64,000 nucleotides of DNA, from NCBI GenBank assembly GCA_963970005.1, contig CAXAMN010013781.1, positions 92,649 through 156,648 on the forward strand. Direction: 5' to 3'. The translations under genes and the position numbers were made by a program. Positions 1 to 12,360 of the stretch are shown here, piece after piece. The notes below the pieces were generated by a model. It was given only the letters and a program-made list of their open reading frames with translations. It did not search any database and was not told the origin of the DNA. Each line of letters begins with the position of its first letter. The stretch's first letter is position 1. This DNA is from Durusdinium trenchii. Taxonomy: Eukaryota; Sar; Dinophyceae; Suessiales; Symbiodiniaceae.

Positions 1-429
1 TGAGACAACCAGGAGGAGCATTTCTCAGGTTCAGCCCAAAGAACTGCACGCTCTACGCATCGTCAATTCCAGGAAGTGTAAGTAATGCAATGGTTAGGGT
101 GAGCCATGTCATGCTTAACGCTTGTGGCCCTTTCGTTTGATGTTTGCACAGTGGCGATACACTGCCTTTCGTCCTCGGCGTTGTGTAAATTCCGATTACT
201 AAGGCTGTGGTCTTCCTCTTACAGCCACTTCTTGTCTGTATGTGCCTGGTCGCTGCCTGTCGCTTAGCTGTTCGTCTGACTTACAGGGTTGTCCAGTTTT
301 GTCTGGTGGACCACCTTGATACGAACTCATAGGAGCCGGCAGATGGCTCCTATAATGCATTGATGAAAAGCGCGTCCTCGCGACTCACCAGTGAGGGAGA
401 TGTCTTGGGTCTCCAATTGAACCGAATGC
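1..429. other. non-coding left edge
   Basis: I see no supportable exon, RNA gene or clear repeat here. The short open frames are not bounded by convincing splice sites and have no family motif. Confidence 0.4.
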
Positions 430-754
430 ACAAGAACACGCGCTGAGGTGTTCACTGGCACGTGTGATCGTTGAGGGACAAGAACTACTGAGTGCCATGC
501 TGAATTCGTCGCCCCTGTTTCACCATGTTTCACCTTCTTCACTCTGCCGACATGGCTCAATGAGTTGCGTAGCAGGTTGCCCCCTCTCTGGTGTTGGTGG
601 TTTTTGTTTTTGGGTTTTGTTTTGTGGGGCTTTTTGTTTGGTTGCCTGTTGCCTCTCTGATGGATTGCAACCTGGATAGCAACTCTTTCCCAACTCGACT
701 AAGGTGACTTGTGCAGAACCTGCACGCACAGCGCCTCGACTCGTGCAAAAAAAA
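430..754 (+). repeat. dispersed retroposed repeat, copy 1 (A-tailed)
   Basis: This stretch is homologous over its length to 1393-1688. Both copies share the GTTGAGGGACAAGA block, the GCTGAATTC block, a T/G-rich middle, and the terminal block ending CGCCTCGACTCGTGC followed by eight A. The shared A-rich 3' end suggests that an RNA was retroposed. The left boundary is approximate, and I found no target-site duplication around this copy, so it may be the older one. I see no obvious tRNA-derived A/B boxes, so it is not a classical tRNA-SINE by eye. It could also be a retroposed fragment of a host transcript. Confidence 0.55.
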
Positions 755-1370
755 TCTGCACGCTTCAGTAATTTGCAATTGTCACAGGCATGCGCACCTA
801 GCACTTGCAAGTCTCGAGTCAGCTCCAGTGCAGTGATTCCAATGGAGCTCAGGCATCCTAGTGGCAGTTCCTTGGCCGCAGTCTGAGTCCGTGCTCCCGT
901 TGAGGGTCATCCTCCTGAAGGACAAAGGTGGCTAATGCAGTCTCGAAAGAGATAATGACCAAATAATTTGGTTGCACTTTCGAACTGATTAGTCCCTCCC
1001 TTTGGCATGGACAGACTGCAGGGAGCAACAATCTGCAAATGCCCACCCAAACTCCACACAGCTAGGGCTGCAACACATTGAGCAGTTGGCATCCTCGGAA
1101 GGTATTGTCCCCAATTTTCACCACTGAACTGGGCATCTTGACCACGCGAAGATGTTGGCAACACTGCCATCATGCCTCCGCTTCAATTGCCTTAATCCCT
1201 GCTTCGATCATAGCTGGGGGTAGGCGCGTCTTCATCTTGAAACCCGAAAAGTGCCCACACCATGTTTTTGAGTTCAAGATGCCAGACCCATGGCCTAAGG
1301 CCATGAGCGATTCCCCATTTGCCTTGAGGAAAAGAACGTGTTCTTGAAAGTTGTTGAGAGACCAAACGAC

Positions 1371-1710
1371 AGTGTGACACCAATTGGTTTCCCAACGCTG
1401 CCTTGAATGATGCAGGCACTCACAAGTTTGTTGAGGGACAAGATATACTGAGAGCATTGCTGAATTCATTGCCCCTGTCTCACCCTTTCTCACTATGCCT
1501 GCAAGGCCTCACGAGTTGCACAACAGGTTGCTTCCTGTTTTTAGTGTTTGTTTGGGTTTTGGTGTGTTGTGTTTGGGGTCTTGTTCCTCTGTTGGAATGC
1601 AACCTGTATAGCTACTCCTTCTAAACTCGATCAAGGTGACTTGTGCAGAACCTGCACACATAGCGCCTCGACTCGTGCAAAAAAAAGAAGTGTGACACCA
1701 ATTGGTTTCC
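1371..1710 (+). mobile_element. retroposed SINE-like insertion, copy 2, with 22-bp target-site duplication
   Basis: The insert at 1393-1688 is bounded by a perfect 22-bp direct repeat that begins AGTGTGACACC and ends TTGGTTTCC (1371-1392 and 1689-1710). The insert ends in an A-run just before the right-hand repeat. An A-tail plus a long flanking duplication is the usual footprint of target-primed reverse transcription. The body matches copy 1 at 430-754 with substitutions and small indels. No protein is encoded. Whether it is a SINE family or a one-off processed RNA depends on genome copy number. Confidence 0.7.
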
Positions 1711-2902
1711 TTTTCTTCAAACCCTTTGAACTGCCAGGACACCACGGTTCTCGGTTCTGTCACATCATGGATGAAAAACAACTTTTTGTGCTTGTTTATG
1801 CATTGAGCGGAGCAATGCCACTCGATAGTTTTGCAACAAATGTTTTTGCGTCGGAATTTGCAGAGGCTGATTTCGAAAAACACTGTGAACCGATTGTTTT
1901 GTACAAGCAGTGGCCATGAAAAAATCACTCCGTTATTGCCAGTGTCCCTCAGACAAACCAGCCAGATAACGTCCAGTAAACTGAATGCTGCCTGTGTTTT
2001 CATGTTTTTATGCTTTACAGATCATCCGAGGTGTATACAGGAATTCATGCACAGGTTTCTGTTTTTTTTGTATTCTTTTTGCGTTGCACCGGCAGTTCCT
2101 TCAATTGGTGTGTGATGTGGACACAACCATCATGATGCGGTGCAAGCAACATGTCAGCCGCAAATTGACTGCAAACAGACACGGCACTGAAAAGAAAAGT
2201 TGCTGACACACGTCGCCAAAATGCGGAAAGTCGATTCTACACAATTGCTTGGACTATGTGGCCATTCTGCTGCAAAAAATATAGCAGCCTTGACGATTGG
2301 TTGACCCATGTGAATCAGAGAATTGGATCCTTTCAAGAACATGCTCTTTTGATTCAATGTTATGTTCAAACTGCAAGACCCCAAACCAAAAAGGCATGTT
2401 TGAATGGCAGTGGAAGATCCGTACGTGCCCAAATTCAGCGGACCGCACTGGATGTTGCCGCGATGGACGTCGCCCAGATACGAAGCATCTCATTGGAGTT
2501 GCAGGCGAAGGACTTGAAGCGACAACAGAAGGCCAGTTGCGGGGTTTAACAGTTAGCACCTGTGGTAGCGGGTTAAGATCGTCAAAACCAGGGTTGGCAA
2601 TTCTCCCTACTTAGGCCTTGAAGAGTTTGCAAGGGCTTGTGAGCAAAGGCAATAACATCAGTTCTGTGTTCCTTGGCCTGCAAAGTTATAGCAACGTCGG
2701 GACCAAACATGACTCTTGGCAGTTTCAAGTTGTTTTTCCTTGACTTCAGACTTGCAGTCTTCCTTTGGGCAGTGCAGCCAAGTATGAAGGCATTTCATTG
2801 CCACACACACACTCACACACACCATTGCTTTAACCATGCCACCAGCACCGGTGGCTTCGTGACTCACCGGGCGAACTGGACTCGCCGTGGATCACCCCCA
2901 AG
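1711..2902. other. non-coding stretch with a short CA repeat
   Basis: Short open frames occur (for example + strand 2256-2549), but none shows a domain or a convincing exon boundary. An imperfect CA microsatellite lies near 2802-2823. I see nothing else supportable. Confidence 0.35.
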
Positions 2903-3020
2903 GCTTCCGCTGGTGCTGGAGTTGTTAGACGAGAAGTCCCTGCGCTCGGACGCCGCGGCGGTGCTGAGCGCGGTGGTGGCGCTGCCCGCCACGCGCGAGC
3001 AGTGCAGCGACTGGGACGAA
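2903..3020 (+). CDS. candidate internal exon, product unknown
   Basis: This GC-rich island sits in AT-richer surroundings. It is bounded by AG|G at 2901-2903 and a GT donor at 3021. After one nucleotide that completes a split codon, 39 codons are open, starting LPLVLELLDEKSLRSDAA and ending REQCSDWDE. The leucine/alanine pattern predicts amphipathic helices. No domain is recognised. The reading phase at the 3' end is zero. A different frame is also open across the exon but gives an unlikely Gly/Arg-rich peptide. Confidence 0.4.
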
Positions 3021-5397
3021 GTGGGGGGGGGTTTTAGTTGGTGAGGTAGGTCGACCGAAGCTTAATTCCAATCAGTTTGTTGAAGCAGGTGACCATAGAC
3101 AGGGTGAGCTGGTGGTGAAGGTTTTGAGCAAAAGGACAGGTTTTGAGACCACAAAGGCTTCCAAACTCAGTTGAATTAGATAACTATATTTTTGTGTTTT
3201 GTTCTTCGGCCAAGACGCAGATCTTTCCAAGACTGACCCAAAGTCTGAGGTAGTTTTTCCAGCCTCATCAGCGGCCTTTTTCAAGCCTTGGGAAAGTCCG
3301 ATGCCCGTGTTGTCATGGCAACTTGGAAAGATCAGGTGACCGCAATGACTGAGGATGGAATCAGATCTGACATTTGAAGACTCTTCGGCAATGTTACAAT
3401 CTCGGGGTTTCGTTTCAGATAGATATAGTTATTGAAGGAACTTCAGGTTTGCAAATTAGACGGCATGTCAGGCCAAACCTACAAGGTTCCATTTTCACAA
3501 TGATTTTGCTTCCATTTTCACTGTGCGTTCTCCACGAATGTGTCTCGCTTGCTGCACACGTGGAGCCTTTTCCAGTCCAGAGAGCCAGGTGATTTTGTCT
3601 TCATTGGAGCAGCTGCTTCCAGAGGATGGTGTCGACACTGCTCGAAGCCATGTCGAAAGACTTGGAATCAGTACAGAACATGGAGGTCATGCAGTTTTTG
3701 CATTCAGTGTACTGTAGTATTTTTGAGTTGTAGTTCTTCAATGCAATCGCCCCCTTGGTGGCCTGAAGAGCCAACCTATCCAACATTATATATCTAGCGT
3801 AAAGTCACGCTTGTGCTTGAGCACTTTCTTAACGGATCCTATCTGCTTGCGCATACGTGTCCACTCCGGTACACTGGTATGATCCTTCACGGTGATCTCC
3901 GCTTGGCGAGGACATTGTAAAGCTCTTGGGTGTCTTCGACCCAGAGACATTGATGAGGCAAAGGACATGTGTTTCGATACAATTTGCGAGACGTCAATGT
4001 GCCATAAAACTGCATTGTATATAGTCGAAGTAAACACCCAAATCATCCCAAATCAGCATTTCTAGCAGTGACCTTTGAAACTGACATGAATCCACAGAAC
4101 AAACTAGCAGCTGCTTTCAACTGCAAAGTAAGTCTGTCCTAAATAGGTGCAAGAAATGGGTTTCCTCCCACATTCATGTGGGAAACATCGGAGACACGCC
4201 ACGGAGCTGTTGGTCGTCACCAGCTTCACCCAGGCGAGCTTTAGCACAACCGGCAGCCACGCGGCCGTTGGTCTTCAAGACCTTCGGAGGTCTTTTGGTG
4301 AAGTGCTGGCCTTGCGTCACAGCTCCTGGGATGGAAGTGATGTTCTGCTCGTTCCTGGTGAGGCAGCTCCTGAGGACTCCCCAAAGAATTTTGTTTTACT
4401 TAGGAAGCACAACAAGGGCTCCGAAGTTATGAAATGAGTACACAAGCGCCTCGATGGACGTCTTTTGATTGGTAGAGCTCAAAGGACTGGACGCTGGACG
4501 CTGGACGTTGGGGGGATGTTGGAGCTCTGCTTGTAGCGTGCGACTTTGGCTGGTGAATCTGTGCAGTTCCAATGGGTAAGGCTGGCTACGACCATGATCT
4601 TCCAAGCACATGCCTGGATCTGAGTTGAAAGGGTTTTTCGGGACTGGAAGCCGCAGTGCTCGCAACTTGCCTGCCACCTTGGTAGTGATGAAGTCCTTTG
4701 AATAGCTTGCCCTGCGAGTGAGTACTGTCTCAAAAGACCTTCCAAGAATGTCAGAAACTGAACCATGATATTGTTTTTGACAGTTTCTTTATGTAATGAG
4801 ATCAAGTTGAAAAAACACCGAAAAAGTTCTTCAGCAGAACTTCAGCATGGAAGGTCACCCAGTATCGAGGCGTGGAAGCATTGAGGATGGCTTTTGCACT
4901 GCTGGCATCCGACGAGTCAGATGAGTTAGTCTTGGCATCTTGGCAGGTTGGGTAGAACTTTTCCTCCAAAGAGAAAACCGATAACTAGTAACTAGGACTA
5001 GGAAGTCGCCCGAAAAGAACTGCTTTCATCATGATTGTTCAATCAAAATGACTTTCGTGAGCTGCATAATTTGGCTGGTCACATGAAGTGAGGGGGTAGG
5101 AGCGCCAGCTTTTTTGTACGTGGCCTTGACCCTTTCTTTCTGTGGGAAGTTAGAACCAAGGCCTCCGCTGCGGTGCTAGATGAGTTGATGCTGGCTTACT
5201 TGAACGTGTCAGTGGCACCCATGGCTATGGTAGCCTTCTTTCATCCTGCGCCTTTGTTTGCAAGAGCAACGGGATGTAGAAGGGGCACCTGTAGTTCTTT
5301 TCGCGAACTCATCTTCCTTTTCTTGTCCACTATGATGAGTAGATTCTAGGGTTGGTGCCAAGTTGCCCCTTCAGAGGCTTCGTGTGGACTTCCCTAG
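3021..5397. other. largely non-coding stretch
   Basis: No exon is convincing over about 2.4 kb. A + strand frame at 4147-4437 (96 codons, containing DVLLVPGEAAPEDSPK) is the only stretch with protein-like composition, but it has no splice sites or motif that I can defend. A few copies of the word GACGCTG in tandem occur near 4488-4510. Confidence 0.3.
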
Positions 5398-5916
5398 ATG
5401 AAGAGATTCCGCCAAAGAGACCGCGATTCTGCGCGCTCTCGGACCTGGGACCAGTCCGCCATGTGCAGCAGCTTCAAGGCTCCTCGGAGTCTTCGGAGCC
5501 TTGAGGCCTGGGAGTTTCGGTCCATCTATGGGACGTTGTTGATGGAGGTCCTTCGAGATCTGCGGATGGCATTGCCACAGCTGATTGCTTTGAAGGATCC
5601 TGAAACTTGGATGAAGTGAGTTCAGTGCACTTGGACGATCAGGAAAGGTTTCTAGATACCACCTTGAGAGACCCACTCCTTGTACAGAAAAGACGGTCAT
5701 GCTCAATGCTCCGGTGCCACGCATGTTTCCGAAGTACTTGGCACTTGTATTGAAGATCCGGAGACTGTAGCCATTCTCCACTGCTCTGGATGGATGGATC
5801 GTTCGATCGATGCCAAGGACTGCATTTGGCTGCCCAACCGGGATCAGGCCATAGAGCTGAACAAAGCTGCGGGTTTGCCTCCTCGGCAAGGTGTTGAGAG
5901 CATCACTGAAGCTTGA
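5398..5916 (+). CDS. possible two-exon gene, product unknown
   Basis: An ATG at 5398 opens a frame that runs to a consensus GTGAGT donor at 5616. The alternative exon start is AG|G at 5504-5506. Splicing to the acceptor CAG at 5685-5687 keeps the phase and continues an open frame to a TGA at 5914-5916, giving about 148 residues if the ATG is used. The first exon contains a helical stretch (RSIYGTLLMEVLRDLRMALP). The second contains a Trp/Cys-rich part (HCSGWMDRS, DCIWLPNRDQA). The words DPETWMK and DPETVAIL sit on either side of the intron. I recognise no family. A 187-codon minus-strand frame overlaps it and is taken as its shadow. Confidence 0.35.
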
Positions 5917-6634
5917 ACAAATTACAAAGCTCAAGCTGAGAAGCTTTCAACCCAAGGTTTCAAAGGGAGCATCCAAAGACTTGATACTGAAACACTCATC
6001 GTAGTTGAGTCACGGATCTTCCTGACAACACATTGACAACACATGATAACAGTGCCTGCAAATAGGCGCCATCCTGTCCACTCCTTAAACAAAGCCAGCG
6101 GGCCAAGAAGACCTTCTGAGGACCAGGAGGCTCTAGCCGTAGAGGCTGGATGCTTTCGTGCCTCTTTGCTCTGGTTCTTGGCCTTTGGGGGTGGTCTTGC
6201 ACGCAATCAGGACGGAGGCCTGCAGTGGTGTGTGCAGGACCAGGGCAGGAGTCTGCTGACCTCCAAGGTTGTATATAAGCTTTAAGCCTTACTTTTTGGG
6301 TTCCCTAGATCAGGGGTGGCCAGGCTGCACTTGGCTATTTTGCGGAGAGTGTGGGTTGGTGTGGGGTATTCAAAGAAAAAGACCTTGAAACATAACTGCC
6401 AGAAAAGGAGATTGTGCTGTTGCAGTGGAAGAGCTTGGATCAGAGTGGAAACGTCTACTGATTTGAAGGTTAGATCGAACAACATCCTGTTGCAATAGCT
6501 TTTTGATAAGGGACTACTCGCCCACCTGACCACCTGATACAACCCAAAGCAACCCAGTAGAATTTGTGACGCAATCAAGATCGAACCATTTACCATGCAC
6601 GGACCTTTCAACCCAAAGTCAAAAAAAAAGACTA
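5917..6634. other. non-coding stretch
   Basis: I see no supported exon. A nine-A run lies at 6621-6629, directly left of the CTAG-core element that starts at 6635. Confidence 0.35.
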
Positions 6635-6713
6635 TACTAGCTTCTTGTTACTACTAGTAAGGCACCTGTTACTAGTAGCGATGCACTTGTTACTAGTAGC
6701 GAACAAAAGACTA
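6626..6713. mobile_element. CTAG-core short element, copy 1, with 9-bp flanking repeat
   Basis: The 70-bp body (6635-6704) carries four ACTAG/CTAGTAG words and the phrases TTGTTACTAGTAGCGA and GTAGCGATGCAC. It is flanked by the direct repeat AAAAGACTA (6626-6634 and 6705-6713), as expected of a target-site duplication. Related bodies occur at 34802-34898 and 56695-56801, and single or partial units at 37449-37503, 45630-45652 and 55660-55722. It encodes nothing and has no transposase-sized terminal repeats. Confidence 0.5.
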
Positions 6714-6954
6714 CCCTCAAGATGACGAAAGCTTGATGCTGCCAGGCAAATGTGGAAAATGACATATCACTCACGTCATTGTCAAGCACCCCCGAAGCCC
6801 GAAGCTCTGCCACAGGTGGCTCCTCCCTGCTGGGCTCGTCCGTCCAACTCCTGTAACATGTGTTTCGACCACCTTCGAATCATTCCAAAACCCATTCAGC
6901 TTGATTCTACTAGCCAGTTGCTTGCCAGTTGCTCCGCCTCCATGCCCTACTCAG

Positions 6955-9313
6955 CTGTGTTTGTGGCCAGGCCACGACTCCACGCTGCTGGTGGACCTGG
7001 GCCGTGCGACGCGCGGAGGCGCCGCGCGCGAGCTGCGCTGGGGCGATCTGCCGCCGCCGCCAGCGACTCGTCGCGGTCCGGTCCCGTGGGGACCCGAGGC
7101 GGTGAAGCCGTGAAGTGCCGGTTGAAGGGTTTTTTCGGATGGTTGACTTGGTGGGATGAGAAGGCCCATGTCGAATGGCTGATTTGGTGTTGGAATGAGC
7201 CCGTCCTTTTTTCTGTCGTTTAGTGCCGTTCCGCTTTTCCGATGTTTGCGAACTCTGTTGGACTCGTGCTCCTTTTTGGGTGTCCGGTTTTGGACCACCC
7301 TCCGACTCACTAACATGGAAGTTGATGGGCCTTTGGGAGATGACTTTTCCTTGGGCGTGCAGCACCTTCCATGCCCCTCAGGCAGAACTCGTCGCGAAGT
7401 TAGCCGAGTGCAGCGCATTCCGGGGGAAGTGGGGCGCCCTCTTCGCGAGTGCGCGGGCGCAACTGGTGCAGATGATGATGCGCTTTTGTCACAGTGCCCA
7501 AGACAGAAATAGCGCAAAATCGGAAAACAACGGGCCTCTCTAACAAGGCCTCCTCTAAAGAGGCCTTACTAAAGAAGCCGTGTATTTTCTTGCTTTTGTT
7601 GTATTTTTCAGAAAGTATGACTAAGTATGACTTTGATTCTTCTTGATTCTTGATCCTTTCATGAAAGTTTGGACATGACATGAGAGTCTACTTGTGGTCT
7701 GCAGGTGCTGATATGATGCAATGCCGCGACCTGGTTTTGACCACGGCTGAGAATCTCTTGCAGCTGGGGAATGTCGCATGGATTTGATGAGTGTTCTTTT
7801 GACATGGATTTCCTGGATTCCTTGGTCTTTTGATTGCTGAGCCGACCCTCCTTTTTGGTCAAAAAGACATGTGCTTTTGTAAGAACCAAGAAGTCGCCAT
7901 CCGAGGACGTTTTTCAGCAAAGCTACTTGCGTTTCTTCCTCTCTGAATGTCTTTCCAGCGCCATCAGTCTCTGGCATGTCATGGGAAAGCAACTGAAAGA
8001 AGGCAGGGCTGTGTATTGCAGATGTAAGGGGGGCACAGTGGAAGGTGTAATTAGTATGGACGCCTCTCCCAGCCGTTTTGTCAGAAAGAACAACATTGAA
8101 TTGCTACGGGTCCTTCCTTTCACCTTCTCCGGACCGCACCTCCCTGCTTGTATCTCTGCTCAAGTCCTTTGCACAATGTCGCGTAAATGGTAATGGACTT
8201 GAGCGACAAAAAGGCCTATCAACAGCCAAGTCTCACTTCCATCCCATCCCCAGGTGCTGCTTTAAACTCGCGGGCCTGCTCCATTTGCGCAGACGCTTTG
8301 GTCATGGGAGCCGTCATGGCACCCAAGACCTGCGCGACTGCTCCGCATCTGCTGCGGTTGATGGTGATGGCGGCCAAAGTCTTTGTACTGCGTGCGGGAA
8401 GAGGGGACGTGGAATTGCTGCCCGCTGCTGTGCGGAAGATCGGTCAAGAGAAGATGCCGGCATTGGCTGTAGCAGCTCTGGCTCGTGCCTGCTGGATGGT
8501 GAAAGATCTAGTGGAGTTGAAGGCGCTAGTTGAGGGAATCGTGCAACAGCACCTGTTAGGCCTGCTGCTGGAGACGGCGGACGATAGTCCAATAGCACAG
8601 GCTTCCGCTTGGTTGTTGATTTCCGTTGCACAAGTGACGGGCTGCCAGAACGCCTTGGTCGATGTTTTCAATCGCGGAGAGTTGCTGGGCAAGTCGCCCG
8701 CGATCCTCCTTGCTGCAGCTTCCTTGGATACTCTGGGGAGCTTGACTCAGAGTTCTCGTTCCAATATGGCAGAAGTGCTGAGGCAAACTGATCTGCCAGG
8801 TGCAGAGTGGACAGCCTATCGGGAAACATTGGCCAAGGCACTGACGCAAGGACAATCACAAGGAGTCTTTACAACACCCCTAGCCTCTTCGGGAGCGTCC
8901 GCTGCCTCTTGGCTTGACTGTGAGTCCTTAGCATTCCAGGAAATATTACATGTTGAGTTCCATCGTTATGAGTTATGAGGGTGTATCCGAGTGTGTGTCC
9001 CTCTTTCTCAAGACATTTCCTCTTCTCTGGCCTCTGCGAAGATGGAGCCGAGGCCAGCTTTGCTCGCTGGCTCCATTTGCTGAGAGACTGCGAGCAGCCC
9101 CAGCCTCAGGGTGGCGAGTCTTCGAAGAACCTTAGTCGCAGCGACACGTTTGCGAAGGTTGTTGTGCCATATTTCATTTTATATCCCTTCTCTTGGGTCG
9201 TTCGTGTGACCGCATGTCACCAGTGGTCGTGTGACTACGTGACCAAAGGATGATCCCTTTGTCGGGGCCGCCCCTCTTCGTCTATGCCCAGCCGATCCAC
9301 AGCTGGGTCTCAA
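6955..9313 (+). CDS. five-exon chain, alpha-helical protein of unknown function
   Basis: Five exons join with consistent phase. 6955-7101 is GC-rich (GHDSTLLVDLGRATRGGAA) with a GT donor. 7382-7505 (AELVAKLAECSAFRGKWGAL) has AG|G and a GA donor. 8254-8919 (222 codons) has AG|G and a consensus GTGAGT donor. 9042-9157 (GAEASFARWLHLLRDCEQ) and 9249-9313 (DDPFVGAAPLRLCP) follow, the last again with GTGAGT. The long third exon is a run of Ala/Leu-rich helices (MPALAVAALARACWMVKDLV, IAQASAWLLISVAQV), which resembles an alpha-solenoid such as HEAT/ARM or organelle RNA-binding helical repeats. I cannot assign a family. Neither the N-terminal nor the C-terminal exon is identified, and the first exon's acceptor (AG|C) is atypical for this window. 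Confidence 0.5.
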
Positions 9314-9756
9314 GTGAGTGCCATGTCACGCTGCGCATTGACCTCTTCAACGCCACGGCACTCAGAGCCTTGGACTGTGCATCGGTGCCCGAGTTGTGGT
9401 GGATAGCAACAGAGATATGGTAGATCAAGAGCGACAAGATTCTGCAGCTCAGTATGGCTTCTAGCACACAAAATCTCTGATGGAGGTGCTAATCCACTTT
9501 TCACCAAGTAGACCTGTGATGCAACGAAGTGGACATGGCTTGTGGGCTGTGAGACACCGTTCTCTGCCTCTCCCAGGTATCCGTGACGTGCAGGCAGTCC
9601 TTTCCATTAGCCGCCCCACACGAATGGGAGAACGAGGAGAGAAGATGGCACCCTGGCACTTTGCAGAAGGCTTGGTGCGTCCATTGACCAGTTCACCACT
9701 TGAAGCTTTGATGGCACTCGACTCCCTGGACCCTGTTTTTCTTGACTCCTTTCAAG

Positions 9757-11051
9757 GTGTACCACGCCGTTCATGCGTTAGACATGCCGAACGGATTTCA
9801 GGAATACATCCCGTGCCGAAGCAGTGCGACGATCTGGCGGGACGTCTACCTGCGCTTCCCTCCCAAGCCGATGAGCTTGTCGTTGTCCTTCAGCTACGAG
9901 AAGGTCATGCCGGAACAATGGCCGCAGTCAGACAGGCAGCCTATGCCTGTTTAGCTGTCTCCAGAAAGGTATATACATGTTGCATGCGCTTGTGAAGTAG
10001 CTACAGGTCACTGCAGGAAGCAGAGCAGATGTGATCATTAAAGATTAAAGGGTCCTCCTTCGCCCTTGAAAAGGGTAATCTTTTGATAAGGTAGGACAGG
10101 ACATCCCAAAGTACAGAGTCTTCCATGGCGATTACAAAGCAGGCCCCTTTGGACATTCCGGAGGCAATGAGGAATGAACCGATGGCGACTGACGAAACAA
10201 TGCTTCACGAGAAACATGACAATCTCTGCCTGGCTCGATCAGACTCTGCCGTTGTGCAAAAGTATTCCATGAGCAGCTTCACTTAGAACCATCTTCGACT
10301 GAATGCCTCGATGTATTGGAGTTGAACAGTGAATCATTAATCTAATCTAATCCATCTCTTCTTTCCCCTGTCTCCTAGATCCTCTGCTCCGACTGCCCAG
10401 GAGACCAACCTGTCGGGGCTCACGCCGGCCAGCACTCCGATGACGCGAGGCGGCGGTGAAGACTTATGGAGCGATGAGGTCGACGGGAGGGTGCAGTGGA
10501 GACCGGTGGGTGAGACCGGTAGGTGTAGAGATGTGTAGAGTGTAGGGTGTTTTTTGTAGACCACCTGAGTCTTCCGCTCAACTTTTCTAAGGGCCAACGA
10601 CGTCAAGGGGAACTCGGGAGAGTTCTGTCGACATCTTGATGTCTTGACAACGAACGAGATTCAGAACGGATTCGACAGAACTCATCTCGTTGAGATCAGA
10701 CTTTCGCACCCAACCTGATGCTTCTTGTTTGACCCATTGACGGTTTCTCTACTCTCTACTCTACCCGTGGTTGCGGATTGTTGACCTTTGTCTGGCACGA
10801 TCCAGGAAGAGGAGGACCATCCACGGCTACATTTCACCTGCCTCCCCATCTCAGCAGCGCTCTCATGGTACTTCGAACCCTTTCTGGGCTTCGACGAGAG
10901 CAGAGCCTTTCCACCACCTTTACTCTTTGCCGCGTGTCCACACAGCAAGACTTCAGAGGCCAAGGACTGCGAGACAACAGACTGCGAGACAAGGCATGCA
11001 TCTGCGTCAATCTTACAGACGGTGTGCCATGAAAGCTCAGGGATCCAGTGA
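9757..11051 (+). CDS. three-exon C-terminal chain, product unknown
   Basis: Exon 9757-9935 (AG|G, GC donor) reads VYHAVHALDMPNGFQEYIPC and RDVYLRFPPKPMSLS. It joins in phase to 10379-10490 (AG|A, GT donor; APTAQETNLSGLTPASTP, Ser/Thr/Gly-rich linker). That joins in phase to 10806-11051 (AG|G; EEEDHPRLHFTCLPISAALS), which ends at a TGA. Three phase-compatible junctions and a terminal stop make a genuine gene end likely. The linkage to the chain that ends at 9313 is not established: that chain leaves two nucleotides and this one starts in phase zero, so an exon between them is missing or the two are separate genes. No family is recognised. Confidence 0.45.
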
Positions 11052-12360
11052 CATGTCCAAGGTCTTGAAGTTCGCAACTTGGAATGACACTCAAAGATTT
11101 GTTTTTTTGCCCACACTCCCAAAATCACAGCCCTGGCAGGAGTTGGGCGTGACCAGCCGGTGGACGATGAAAGGCTTTCACCAGATCTCGCCGCCCTCGA
11201 CGGATCCCGGCCGAACCTGGCGCCAGGGAGATTGCAAGTGCTTCGCAGGCCAGTTCAGCTCTGAAAACTTTCCAGTTTGTACTGTGATTAGTACATTGAT
11301 GCCCTCCCTGTGTTGTCGCGTCAGAAATCTTTGCCTGTCATTTGCTCATCGGCTACCATATCATAAAGCTCAGATGATTACATGAACAGCTGCACTGCTC
11401 TCAACACATCGTGGAGCCAACACAAAACACTCTTTTTGTAAATGGCTGTGGAAATGACGTGTGTCTACACTGCTGCAGAGCGGCGAGTGGTAGTGCTAAT
11501 GCAACTGCAACTGTGCATATTGTTGGGAGTGAGCAGATAGGCATCCTGCCAGTAGCAGTAGCATTCTCTTGCATTTGTTCTCATTCCCGCTTGCCGCTTG
11601 ACATGCTCTGTAAATCCGAGCTGCTTTTTTTTGGGACGCAACACCTGCAGGCATAGGCTGCGATTTGCAGAGCCTCCTCTGCTTTATACTGCGAGAATCG
11701 GAATCGACGCTGGAAGTGCGGTCCAACAATGAGCCTTGACCTGGGTTGTTAATTTCCTATGCTATGTGCTTTGTTTGTGCTTCACAGATGGGATATGTTT
11801 GGATTGTTGGATGTTGATGATGTTGTGTTCCCACCAAGCTTGTCTTCCAAGCTTGGGATGAATTGATTTTGGCCTTCTCTCAGGAATGGCTTCTGCAAGC
11901 CGTCACAGCAGATTTGATGTTCTGGCTCTTGGCTGATGGATGACCTGCTTGACAATCCAAGCAAAAAGGTTGGCTTCTGCCACTGTACCTGCAACGGCCC
12001 AGTCGAACTTGCCAGCTCTTGCCTTTTTGCAAGATACCCATAGGGTTTCATCTACTCCCCCAACCCATAGGACGCGCAGATGAACTCGAGTTCACGGTAC
12101 TTACCCTGTAGTCCACCACAGCATTTTTAGGAGTGTCTGCAGACATTTGCCGCAAAGTCAAGCATTGTGCAGCTTTTCTCGTTTCAGCATTGCTCTGACC
12201 CTCGTCCTACTGATTTTGTGGCTCAGTTTCACGCTAGTCATCTAGATTTTGAGCTTTTGCCAGAGGCTCAGTCTTTCAAACCCAACCGCTGGGGTTCTTT
12301 GGATTTCACAGTTCCATCCTTCAGCAACTTGAGGATGTTTTGCTGATGGATCCCCAAGAG
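11052..12360. other. non-coding stretch
   Basis: I see no exon with a motif or defensible splice sites. The + frame 10771-11385 overlaps the preceding exon out of frame and is rejected. Confidence 0.35.

Noticed and set aside
5687-5758. Frame KTVMLNAPVPRMFPKYLALV, resembling a Sec14/CRAL-TRIO strand
   Set aside because: Its phase does not match the preceding exon that ends at the GTGAGT donor, and the phase-matched frame is longer.
5371-5934. 187-codon minus-strand frame
   Set aside because: It covers the same DNA as a + strand exon pair with a consensus donor and matching phase; it has no motif, so it is taken as the shadow.
9248-9423. Alternative + frame of 57 codons (PPLFVYAQPIHSWVS, then HVTLRIDLFNATALRALD)
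   Set aside because: It reads through a consensus GTGAGT donor and breaks phase with the upstream exons. It is protein-like, so it is recorded here, but the spliced reading was preferred.
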